DNA from: Apostichopus japonicus
Taxonomy: Eukaryota; Echinodermata; Holothuroidea; Aspidochirotida; Stichopodidae
DNA length: 64,000 nucleotides
Assembly: GCF_037975245.1 (NCBI RefSeq)
Contig: NC_092568.1
Location: forward strand, 24,845,501-24,909,500
Direction of reading: 5' to 3'
This document shows positions 1-13,500 of the stretch, piece after piece. Under the pieces are notes generated by a model that saw nothing but the letters and a program-made list of their open reading frames with translations, did not search any database and was not told the origin of the DNA. The position numbers and the translations under genes are program-made. How positions within the stretch are numbered: position 1 is the first letter of the stretch; each line of letters begins with the position of its first letter.

Positions 1-1478
1 GCTTGACATTTGTGCTATGCCAGGAGGAGAATGAACTACATCGCCATGGTAATTCACCTAAAGATGTACTTTCTGTTAACTTTTGCTACCATCCACAGAT
101 ATTTTACCACAAAGGAAGAGTACTATTCATGTGACAAATTTACAGTCTATTGAAGCCAAGTATCGTCGTAAACAGTTTTCTACAGAGCTATAAATGCAAG
201 TCAGCATTCCAAATGCCTCGATCATCATTCCTATGAAAACTTAAACACGATATTATATTCATTAAAAATATCACTTTTGAATAATATTATTACAGCCCAC
301 AATTGTACTCAGTTCAAAAGCTATGTGTACGAGCTTCAAACAATCACATCCGGACCAAGATTCAGTGAATGACAACATTGAGAGGGAGACAGACAGTAAG
401 GAGGTTGTCATTTAGGCTATCATTTAGGCTATCATCTTGAATGGTGGTTCACTTCCCTGTCGTGAATCCGAATTATGCTATTCACAAAGTAACATTCATA
501 ACAGACATCTTGACCTTTAAGAAAACTCTTCATAGTCCAAAATCAAACCTTCACTTGTAGCAAATACAGCCTCAGCGCTAAAGTGTAAATATATTTTTCA
601 ATTCACATAAAAAACCAGCGTACTAGTATTTAAAATTTTCAATTTCAAATTTTTCCTCCCCTCTTGGTAAAAAATACTCTAGTTCTGTTTACCAAAACTA
701 CTGTCATTTTACATGTAAGCACCTGTGTAGCTATAAGCCTATTTTTTTGCAGTGTGCTAGGTCTATCATTATTTCATGTGACATGTTTTTGCCCCGTACA
801 GCCCAGGTATGAGTCATTCATAATGCTCATAAATGCATCGAAAAGCCTCAAATACGACCGGGGGGATGAAAGTTTAAACATGAGTTGTTTCATCAGTGAT
901 AAATACATGTAAATTGTGCTTGTCTTTCATACGTGATCTGTGAACGATGAAATGCATTACAAGTGGAGCAAATCAACAGACAGGACGAAATGATTCACAG
1001 ACCATGAGCAAGATTCCAAACAGAATCAAGAAGGACTAACTGCATGGCTTGAAAATTTCAAGATAATGTCAAATCCATTGGGAAGAAGCATATCCCAAAA
1101 TATACAGTAATTTTTTTTTCATATTTGATCAAGTATTTGGACAAGGCTGTTTTTGTAGTTATTCGGAATACTAATGGACTTCAACTTACTTCTTTTAGTT
1201 TTAGTGTCATCATGCAATTGTTAAAGTATGCATTAATGAAGTGGTCTTTATTGCTATGGATACAACTTTCCCATGGCAACTCAATGTTTTGCTTTGTACA
1301 GTTACATGATATCTATTCATAAACATTATTTGCAGAGACCTGCATACCGTAACCATGGGAACTACAGGTTTCTGTGAGTTTTTGTATTTGTCTGTAGACA
1401 TACTGTGCAGTACATGTCACCGTTTGTTATCTTTGCCCATCAATTCTTACTAAAGTCTTCCTCATTTTACTATCTTAC
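1..1478. other. ADSS intron 3 (partial)
   Basis: No ADSS exon, RNA gene or recognisable mobile element was seen here. Short open frames on both strands lack homology and splice-site support. A trivial 15-bp duplication of tttaggctatca lies near 412-433. Confidence 0.6.
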
Positions 1479-1592
1479 CTAGATGAGCTCTGTCCGATAT
1501 TAACAACCTTTCCCTCCAGTCGCTCAATCCCTTCGTGCCAGCTTTTTCTGCTTCTTCAAAGAGACCGGGCAAATGGATAACCACACCATTAC
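1479..1592 (-). CDS. ADSS: ADSS coding exon 3
   Basis: A 114-nt exon between GTGACAG and GTAAGA. It encodes [18 protein letters not shown] and then [19 protein letters not shown]. Its phase matches exon 2. The next exon should supply a Val codon starting with the split G. Confidence 0.94.
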
Positions 1593-4500
1593 CTGTCACG
1601 CACAGAGAAAATAAGGTAAACGAAAAGAATGGAAAGTGAACACTTTTAGTACCGATCTACGTTTAATATCCAATCTGCCAAAATAAAAAACTCACAATTT
1701 CCACTTCACATGTTCCCTTCAAATGATGAACTCTTTTTAACTCACCAAGTCTTTCCATGCATATTGAGCTGGACATTTATTAATCTAACGGTCGCTTCAC
1801 AAGTCATGACAGATTTAATTTTGAAATGATAAATTGTAGTATTTCTAGGTGCAGTGGCCAGCTTGTCATGAAATGAAGTGCATCTCTGTCTGTCTAACAG
1901 TACCAGTTGGCACGGTAACTTCCTTTGGTTAACATTACAACTAGACGCAAGTAATTTCACTGAGTTAAGATATGGGCCGTCTACGTACAGTAAGCAGAAT
2001 TATACAACATAATTGTCTCCTGTTTTTGAGGTTGTCTATTGGTCAAATTGTTGAAGATGTAAATCAATACCACGATTGGGTAACAAAACTAATGTCTAAC
2101 CTCTAAAGATGGAAAAGCCTTGATCACAGACATCCACTTTTGTAAAGTACAAGTATGCATAAAGTAAGAGCCTGCCTTGATGTTTCAAATCTAGCAGGAT
2201 TTTCTCCGGATCTTCCTAGGCACTCTAAACTGTTATACCATTTGGTCTACACAGGCTCCCTAAGAGTCTCTAAAGTACTTTAATAGGAAAACGATTTCTT
2301 GACAGTTTTTGTATCTATACTTTTCAGATCAAGAGAGAATTAAACATTCACTTTACACATTGATATCGTGATGCATTCAAGAAAGAAAACACAAATATGT
2401 TGTGTTTGCATTTTCCACAGCCCTTTTGAGGTTCGTTAAGCTTCGTTTGACCTAACATACCCAAAATAGAAAGGTCAGTGTATTAAAGAGATCTGTACAA
2501 CCTCTAGAAGCAGTTGGTATATATATTAATTTACTGCTTTTTGCTACTTGATACCAGATGAAGTATTCCTTGAATAACTGTCAGGCCATCGCTAATTTCT
2601 TTTTAAAATATCACCTGGGGAGTGATCGGCAGAAGATCTAACTTGCTTTGTATCAAATCTGTTTGATTACGTTATGACGTAAATTAATTCTAATTAATGT
2701 GCTTGTAATCACAATCGAAAGATGAGTCTAATCTAAACACGAATGCTGTGTCATCTTGGGGTACTTTTATTAAAATAAAGTTGAAAATCTTACAAGTACA
2801 AATACTTAATCGACTCGTTATCTATTAAACAAGACCACTCTTAATGAGGAAATCTTAGCTGGAGTAGACTGGAGCAAATCGAATCCTCCTTTTAATATCG
2901 CAGAGGACAGTCAAATACGCGGGAAGATGACAATACCATCAATAACAAGAATGAAAGGATCGATTGCTTTATTGACGACTAATTCAAGTAAAATGGTTCT
3001 GCTATTTTAATGCCACGTTACCTTTCGTTTTAAAAGCTTTTAATACCATTTACAATAACTTCTTGGAAAACAAGCGGGGGAAAAAAGACAAGATATTCCT
3101 TTTAGGAAAATAGGGAGACCTGACAAATACTGTACGTGTAAAAAGAACAATGCTGTCAATTACAAAAAACTTAAGAGCATAGTGTATTGATTTATGGGTA
3201 TCAATTCTAGCTATTTTAAAGCCACTCTTCTATAAAAAAGCAATTACAACCTTCTAAAAACAAATATAAAAAAAATAAAAGAGGAGAGGAGAGGATGCAG
3301 TGGAAACAAAAAAGTGAGAAAGAGAAAGGAAGAGAGAAATTAAATTGATGAGTCAGAGACAGCTGCAACAGGCTTCTTTCATTATAACAAGAATTTAAAC
3401 GAACATCACAGCTCCATAATGAGAGTAGAGTAGTAACGAGCCAGTCTATAGAATACAGTAGTTATCGGTAAAATGTCAAAGGTATGAGCAGAACTGATGA
3501 CGTTACAGACCAGAAAAGAGAATGGAAGCAAACGATAACCAGAACGTCAGCGCTGAAGCCTTTACTCTATAATCTGATAAAGTCTGGAAGGTTGTATGAA
3601 TAAATTTGACAATTTTTCTGTATCAGATCCAGACAGCGGTGAGAATAAAAAAGGTCATCCCAGGAATTGGATGAAGTTTGTCAGCTTCGGATACGACAGA
3701 ATGCGCTGCAATTTGTAAAGTCTCATGAATTCAAGTGGCATTTGAGACTTGAAGAGGACACGGGTGTGTACAGTAGCTCAACTGTTCTGTTAGGGTACCC
3801 AATGCTTTTCTGGGGGGGGGGGGATTAAGAAAGAGTTGTAAAGTAGTCAATTTTTTATGGATTTTGATGGGAGTTGCATGGGAGTTCATAATTTCTAATG
3901 CCTATTAGAGTGATTAGGACAATGTTGTTCATAAGTATCTTTGACCTTTAAAGTATGTGATAAAATGAGATGAGTTGTAAAGTTGGGACTTAAAATAATC
4001 AAAGGTGGGTTTCTCAGATATGGTCTTTACTAACTATGGTACCATTAAAAGTTCTACAATTCAAAGCTCTTATCGAACCTTGGTCGACTAGACCTACAGT
4101 TGACAACATACAGCAGACAACAGTAGACAATGGTGTACATACAGTATATATGCAAACCCTAATTTACGGATAAAATGACTGAGCTGCATACTGTATGTCA
4201 TTTGTTATTATAATCATATATGAATGCATATAACAGTACCAGTATATTACACATGTTTGAGCAAAAAACAAATATTGTTTAATATATCTGCTGGAAAGTG
4301 GAATAGGATTAATTTCAGTTTATATATAAATATGCAAATACATTGCACTAAAACAAACCAATCAGGATCATTCCATGACGAATCTCACATGTCAAATTAT
4401 TCCTCAGGCTGATTGATACTCACCGATAATGGATGTGCAAGCCTTGTGAATGATACCACTTGGAAGCAGGTGGAAGTCATATTCAGTGTCTCCTACCACA

Positions 4501-7500
4501 ACGGTGTGACCAGCATTGTTTCCACCCTAAATAAAAAAACAAGAAGAAAATTCATTACCCTTCATATTTCATAAGCCCAAAACTAACTGATTTGGGTTAT
4601 TTACAACACTTACCTGTCCCCATTGTACATATGCACTCAAATCACCCTATCAATACAAAAAGTTGATTAACATTTTTTGAGTACTGCGCCCCACACTGAC
4701 CTACTGTACCTTCAGGGTCAACGTCCCTTCCAAGCCTTGATAATGATGATAGATTTGGAAGGAAGAGGAAGTGGATGATAACCCGGAAGTGAGTCAGAGA
4801 GGTCGGCGACAGGGGGCGCAGTGCTAAGATGTTAACAACGTTTGTAAGCTAGGTTGATTTTGTAGGGTATATGTAGAATGGAGAAAGGTTAGACAGGAGG
4901 AGTATAGTAAACCATTCTCATTCTTGTAAATAAAACTCTTACAATGTATACATATGTTATTGTAGCATACTACACTCCTTGCCTACTGTAAACACCATCA
5001 AAGTGTTATTGCTTCAAAAAGACTAGAGATTAATTATTCAGGTAGTCACATAAATTAGAAAATGTACAGTGTAATGTTAAGTACAGATATTGAGTTCTAA
5101 CTGTTTCAAATTGTGTGGTGCAAACAGGCAACTAACAATCGATGCAATTTCAAGTTACATTATGATCTTGAGTTTGGTTAATTTTTCTAGTCAGGTAGTC
5201 TGACCAACCAACCAAAATCAGTTGTGCAGGTCGTTTTGTCAGCCAACCAAAATCTCTTGTAGAGGTTGTGTTGTTGGTATTTTTGGTATAGTCGTCTCAG
5301 ACGATCAAATGAGCATCTTTCTGTTTGGCCACCCAAACTCAACTTTGGAGGTTGTCTGCCAGACGACTAGTTATTTACATCAAATTCAGATTGCATTGTA
5401 ACTAAATAGGTAAAATTATATTAAAATTGGTATCATTCCAACTTTTGTGTTTTATTCATCAACCTACACATCTATCCTATAGTGTACATATATGGTCATT
5501 GACTCATTGTTCTTTAGCTATGGACATTTTGTTTAGGCATAAACCAAATTTGCTGTTCAGACACAACCAAAGTGTAACAGCACGGTAGTCCATTGGACAA
5601 CCAGAAAAGTCCTTGAAAAGTTGGCCCTGTGTGACCTACTTTGTGCCTTGTAAGTTGCAGTCAAATATAAATTGCACCAAGACGTGTTGGTTCTTACGCA
5701 TAATTGCAGACACAAAATTTCTGAAAAGAGTCTACAGTATTTACTGAAAACTGTTGAGTAATATAGCTTAAAAAACTTGCTTTGCTCCAGTGGTTCTTTG
5801 CATTGCCATTTTTATGAACAACACCAAATATCTATTTGACCTTACACTACTGTACAGTACGCACCTCCAAAGGCTCCACTCGGCTGTTTAATAACTGAAT
5901 AAACGTTTGAACTGAACTGCATAATCATGTAAACAAAAAGTTGCATGCTCACTGTTTATATTCATAGCACACTATATTTCAAGTCAGCAAATGAATGTCA
6001 ATAGATAAAATTAATAGCTTGCAAAATCAGAGAGAAAGACTTAATTCATTTTTCAATCCTTAACAAATAAGAGAATTTGGCATTTCAAAGTGGTTTGGTG
6101 TTGTCTATGCACTTTTAAGTTCATACCGTACCGTTCTACTCCACTTAAGCGTTTTGCATACTTCAGCATACATGTATCACCTTGCCCTCTTCATGCACAA
6201 ACCTTTACATATTAAATGTGTTTAAAGACTATTGTGATCGGCTCATATTTCCATGACCTAGCATATAAAAACTTAAACAGCAACACGGCTGGTTTCCTCA
6301 AAAAGTGCTCGACATCTTCATCATAAATATTTATGGGATAGAGATGCAGATGTGAAGTTTCCATCTACTCTAGTGTAGATGAATGAATCTGTCAGTGAAA
6401 AGACAAATATTTAATGGCTTGAGTCTGTGCTGTATGATATCCTTAACACTGTTTTAGTAGTTACACTACTGTAGTTGGTACTGGCTTGTATACTGCACTG
6501 TGGCTGACGTCTTAAAGTTTTAAAATGCGGATCGAGACAAAGTCAATATTCCTTTAAATTTTCTACGTTGGTGAAAAAGAAACCGCCTCCATATAATATT
6601 TGGTGTCTTTAAAACAGGATTCCAATTGACAATTAGTTATGGGTAAACTTCTGGGACAGTACAGCATAAAAAGAGACGGTTCTTTCAAAACAAGAGTTAA
6701 ACCACGGTCATGTTTCATTTCAGATGTTTGTATTCTGTTTGTACTTGTGACGACTGTACAAACTTCATTAACTTTGTCTACGGCAAAGTCTACACATGAA
6801 CCGGTTTAAAATTGTATTGTTTCATACAAATAGTTCTAATTTAATAAATATTTTTTATTTTGAAATGAAATTGAGCATGAACAAATACAGCATGTATAGT
6901 TTTATCCGAGTATCACACTGTCAAATACTGTACAGGTGCCATGTACAAATTTACTGTATGAGTACATAAATAATAAGCCCTATTATTTCACGACCATGCT
7001 ACTGTCACTATTCTTGCAAATTTCGGTGTACATATCTGTACGGCTTGAGCAGTAACACTGACCATGCAGCCAATAGATACCAAACAGTTCTGATGGAATG
7101 TTTTATAACTATGGCATATCAGCAAGATTGAGATGCATATATTGGTTTCGGATTGATGGTTCATAAAATCTTTGAACTCTCGTAGCCATCCTGATTTCTA
7201 ACATCACATCAGGATATATAATACTGTACATGAGGCCACCATCGTAGCTGTCAGAGACAGGAATAATTCTTGGAGGGTTTATTGCCTCTGCCAAAGTTAT
7301 CTAGAAAGAGATATCCCTTCACTTCTAACCTTTTCTAATCTCTCTTAGATACACATTCCATTGAAGGCATCTTTTATCATGACCTCTTGGAGATCATCAA
7401 CTTCTTTTAATTAGCTTGTACTGAAAAGTTGAGCTCTGCAGGACTTAATTAGAGTCATTAAAATGAAATTACCCATGGGGACAGTGCAGTAATGTTTGGT

Positions 7501-10500
7501 CACTTGTACAGCATACATGTTATAGTGGACATTAATTAAAGTTTTCTTACAAAGTACTGTATGTTCCCACGGTTACCCATGATAGAGACAGTGCAGCATG
7601 TTATCTTGGACATTAGGGACAAGTTTTCTTACAAGGTATGTTCCCACGGTTACCCATGAGACATTGCAGTCACGCTGTCACGGTCAGTCACTCACTGCAG
7701 CATGTTACATTGGACATCAATTGACAATTATCTTACAAGATTTACTTTCATTTTATTTACCCTTCAGCAAACCAGATTTAAGCTCAGACAGTAGGTTAGC
7801 TCAAAGCAATTAATCATTACTTAATTCACAAGATGTTACCTAGTTATCTCATCTAAGTACACTGGCTTCATCTCTTTGCATTCTGGTAGGACTACTACTG
7901 TAGGTTGAGCTCTTGGGATTATAGTTTTCACATGTAACAGACAGACAATATTTATACTACTGTATTTTCAGCAGTGTACAGTGTGCTAATTAATGCATAT
8001 TCTAAATATATTGCATTGCAGCTACCATGGTTAATTTTGTAACAATGCCTTGTCTTCCTCCTAGTATAACTGGCAAGCAATCCTGCATGTACCTGTAACT
8101 GCCAGTTTAACCCTGAGGAGATGTTAAAATTACAGGGATGAATTCACTGAGAGGGCCTGAGAGAACCCTGGTCCTCTCTCCCTCTCTCAACACTTTCTCC
8201 CATTTAAATTTAATAGCTGCAATACGATTTTGCTCAAAACATGGCACACAGTGGAAAATTTGTTATGCAAGTTTATCTTGAACTGGCAGTGTATAGTACT
8301 ACTGTACAGACAGTATTTTAATTTGTAGTTTAACTTTTAAGTGCATAACATGAGCTGCCTGTGTGCTTGCTAAATCATCAAAGGAATGCTAGTAAAATGC
8401 CACATGTGTTGTTTGTGCCTCATCTGCATTGAGTATAAAATCTACTACTTTTATGCTGAACGAACTTATAGAATAGGTGGACAAAGTTTGACAAACCATC
8501 AAGCGAGTCTTTTAGCCTTACTGGGCCTTCCTCCCATTGAAGAAAGAGAGTCAAGAAAATTGCCACAGAGTCAGGTATAATCACCTGTGTTTTTAACACA
8601 GTATAAATGATGATTTATTTTCAAATTTAAATTACTTTCATGCCAAATGCAAAGTAATTTTGCCTCCCAAAGGCAAACAGTATTTAATGTTCCCTGCATT
8701 ACATCCTCAATTAAGAAGGCAAAAATCTCCCAGAAAGTTCATTTGCAAAATGATAGCAATCTCAAACATACAGGTTATCTGATGTCCCCTTTCATCCTTT
8801 TCATGGACTTTTTTTTTGGCAGAAACCGGAAATGTAAAGCATAACATTGTTGTTGTTATTCAAAGAACCAATGATTCACACAGACATATTTTCAAGGAAG
8901 CCCATTACCTGGAATATTACACAAGGGGATACTGTATATACACAGTAGCAGCATGGCATACTGCCTCTATATGTTTGATAAACAACAGTCCAATCTAGGA
9001 CTTTATCAAAACACAAACAACTACACCAATTTATCAACAAATAAATAAACTTCCAGACTTGCATATTTGTACTCTGTACTCAAGACTTTTTGCAAGTTAC
9101 AAAATTGTTACTGATTTTTTCAAAGTACTGAACAATGATTGGGCTTCTGCTTCACCAATACAGTAATTTATTTAGGAAAACATACTCATTTATATTCACC
9201 ATAAGAAAATATCCTGGTTTTAGCTCCAGGAAATTGATGAAAATTTATATCAGTGTATACACACCAGTGGCAAAGTCTCACAACACACATGCAACTGTAG
9301 TTTGACATTTTGTTCCCTTGATAAATTTGGACCCTAACTTTTTGATAACCCAAAACTGTCTGCTTTAGTTACTTACGAAGAACGACACTTACCTGTCTCT
9401 AATCAACAAAGTATGCACTCCAATGTACTGTAAACTAATCAAATTGGTACTTTATTTTACCAGTGTGCCCCCAATGACTCTCATTGGCTCCTCTTTGAAT
9501 GTACCATTCTGAAGATAAACACCTGCTTTTTTTGAGATTACCAAGTTTACCGCTTGGAAGATATTTTGTGGAGTGCCAGTCATCTAGCCACAACCAGGAA
9601 TAGCCCTGCAACACAGCCCCATTGTTACTGCACGGAGTACCTGAGATTTTAGTGTTCCTATCCCTCATAAATACAGTGTCACAGCTGTCACATAAATTAG
9701 GTCTACCATTCAAAGTTATTCTATAGATGTAAAATTCTAGAATAGAATGTGTGGTTGAAAGTCTGGAAATTAAAGTACCAGCTTCTTATCTTGTTCCGTT
9801 CATTTATAGAGTACTACCCGAGATTATTCAATCAAACTTGGATGAGTGAATTATTACATAATAATCAGCCTACAGGCCTGCATCAACAACTGCATTTGTT
9901 TTGATTTAAAACTGAAATGATAACAAAACTAAATTCAACTGACAGTGTGTGTGGTGTAAACCATATGGCTGTCTTACAATCAAAGTAACTTAGCATACTG
10001 TACAGTAGTACAGAATGTATAATAATTTTTTTTTTTTTGACTCACGAGCTAAATTAAATTCGTACCTCTGGAGGATTGGACTGATAAGTCCTTGGATACG
10101 ACTTCATTAATATTAGATTAGTATTAAATTTGGTGTTTACCAGTTCAAAACTTTCCCCTCTCCACCACTCTCCCAAAACCCTCAAGGCCAAATCAGTCTG
10201 ATATGCTTAACACTAAATTACATCTCAGTGGAGTCACTTTCAAGATGGGTACTATTTAAAAGTAATCCAAATAAAAATAAAATGAAACTGTTAGCAAACT
10301 GCTTATCCACTAGAGAGCCGTAGGAGAATGTGTAAAAGTAAGTTGGCCTGACGTTTCGATCCTAGCAGGATCTTCTTCAAAGGCTAACTGACAAGTGCAG
10401 TCACGTCAGGCCAACTTTAAAGTAATCAAAGGTATATTTTGGGCATGGAAAACTGTTTAACAGATCCACTCACTCACAACCCCTGTACCTTTGCATTGGG

Positions 10501-13500
10501 ATTGTGACTGTGTGATCATCACAAATGTGTACATCACAAGTCCCTTGGAAAGGGAACACATACCACACATGATCAAAGTCAAAAGGCCGAGGGTAAGTCT
10601 GTTTCAAGATGGGTTGTATCCATTGTATGAAACGTAAGCTGAACAGAAAGCTGAAGAAGTTAAGCTACTGTACATGCATTGAAGTGAATAGTAATATACA
10701 CCAGGGCTTCCAACTATATATATACTGCTCAGTCTGTTTATCACATGACCCTAGCATGTCTTACAAGATTTCAACACTTGAGCTAGTCTTAAATTACCAC
10801 ATGAAAAGCAACTGTCACCTTCAATATTGACTGTCTGAGCTGAAGAAACTATTGTTCAGAGCTCTCTTTTGTTGAACTCATTCTCAGCTTGATCTGGATA
10901 CTGGCAAGAAAAGATCAATAACTATAATACAAAAGAGGACAGCCAGAAGTCACTAAATGATGACAATAAGAGACAAAACTTCATAAGACTGTAGAAATCA
11001 GGAAGAATACGTAGTAACTTACCAGAAAATGAATCTTGTTCAATTCATACATCTGTCTATGAAGGTTGTTTTTCTTTGACCTCGCAAGATAAAGGTCATT
11101 AGAAATGCATTGCCTTCAAGCAGCTGTTTTGATGCATATTTCATTTCGATACTTAATCTTTGTGAATGTCAGCATGATTTAGCAGTTTGAATTTCCACCA
11201 CATAATCTTTAAGTTTACTGGTTCAAAGCTTCACTACACAAGAAATCCAATTCTTTAATCAAAACAGCTGTTTTGCAATGTTGCTGAGCTGAGTTTTCTA
11301 TGGTTTGGCCCTTTTGGGAACTGGGGTTTGGTTCTGTTGTCTTGTATGTCCTTCCAATGGGTTTGGTAGACTGTTCGCCATAGCTGTACTGCAGTGATGA
11401 TGCAGTGGGGGTGGATGCCATCACCCACTCCCCCCCCCCCAGTACTTGAGTGAGTCGTCAGGTGCTGCACCGTCCGTCATGAGGTGTCGTTAAGGATGTG
11501 ACAATGTCCCTCCTGCCTCATAATTATCTGAATATCCTTCAAAAAGAGAAAGCTTGGTACTGTATAAACAGGTGTTCATCCAAAATCACTACATGGATGG
11601 GGTTTCGATTGAGCTTCTGTTGGCTTCCAAACCCTTGGTATTCACCCGGCTAAACTAAGTCCTACAACAACATTGTTCAATAGATTTGATTTTTCAAAGC
11701 TTTACATCACATAATACAGCAAAAGTCATTGCTGTTTGCTTTTCAGTTTTTTTCCCCCCATGAGTGTTTAATACAACATACAGTATGTATCTGGAAGAAA
11801 AAAAATTGAAGACCAAATGGAGTCATTACTTGGTCAATGGCCATCGTTTGGTGAAAAAATGGTCCAGTAGAAGTCTTACTTTGATTCCATGTAATCTATT
11901 TTTTAACAATTTGTTTTGGGAAAAAATTGCTCTTGGACATAAAATTACTTGACATATTCAGAAGTTAGTTTCTCAGACACTCTAGGAGCCAAACAATTCC
12001 ACACATTTTGAGGAATCCTAAAGTACTGTACCTATTAAATGAAATAAGTGTGAAGACTGTGACACTGTAATATGTGTGGAAATTTGAACATGTTGTACCC
12101 TGTACCATGTTTGGAAGGAAAACATTTATGACCCTCCAATCCACCGGGTTCAGTACATATGTTGAGTATGCTCTACTAGTCTTCTTGTAGAATTTGTTAT
12201 ATATGAGTACAAAATCTTTAACCAGAACAGGTCAAATTTGAGTGTTACCCTTCCCTTCTTGTGATTGGATGGGGAGAGGGGGATGTTGACCGTGGGAATG
12301 GGACAATGGTGACAATCATCTAGAACCTAACAATAGAGATTTTCCAAACTTATGTGAACATACACATGTACAATGTCACTACCACATGAATTCATAACTA
12401 AATTGCCCTTAACCAGCAAATGAAAAAGAACACAAACTTCAACACCAGTTTTGAGATTTAAGGAATAACGTACGAATTTATTATTACACCAGGAAATGTA
12501 ACAACATCATTTTGTGTGAACATTTGCCTAACGAATATGTTTATACTGTATGTTACCCACAGAGTTTGAGTTGACATCCTTCCACAAAAGTATTTAAAGT
12601 ACAGTACTGTAGTCACAAGGACTTCCATGAAAATATTTACGTTGGCCTCAAGTAACCAGAGACGTTACGAATGAAATAGAACCGGTATTTAAACAGGTGT
12701 TGAAGTAAACAAAGATACCTGCAGATATCACTAAATACACACAGTACTAAGAACAGTACAATCAAACTTGGAATATCCCAGACAGTCATGATATTGTACG
12801 AGCCTCTCTCAATGATATCAAAACAATCTGTCTCCATTATTCTACAGTTTTCATACAGTACATGTAGTATGATGTACAGTACTGGCTACCTGCACCTTTA
12901 CAGGGAACCATACTGTACATGTTTTACTAACGGTACATACAAAAGTTTTAAGGTACTGTAAGATCTTAATGTAAGCACTTACACTTTATAAAGAGGCCCG
13001 TCAGTTTTGGCCCTTACTTGGAGCATGCTAAAAATTGCCGAATGTTTTCCGAAAAGGACCTCCCTGGAAGTTGACACCCTGTGAATCATTCCCAGACAAT
13101 GGCAGAGTATTCAGTTAGAGTACTTAATAAATGTCTCAGTTAAAGAAACTAATATACACTGAAGGTTGTGGAAAAAGGGTTTTAATTTGATGACAGGTGA
13201 CCATTTAAAAAAAAAATTCTAGCATATTTGGTAGCGATACCGATGCCCTTAAAGCATGTCTCTCGTCTGTTAGTTATCAGTTATTTATAATAACCTACTG
13301 CTTGCTTTTGTTAAGACTATAAGTGTAAGCTCATTCACTAAAATCAAACACAATAATTTTTTTATCAATCCAAAGTAATTTGTGATTGATTCAAAGGTCA
13401 AATTAACCAATATTTATGTGATCAATGGTTAATGAGACTTTCTTGAAATAATTACATAATAATGTGGCTCTGTTTCTCAGTTAAGCCTCATGCTTATAGT

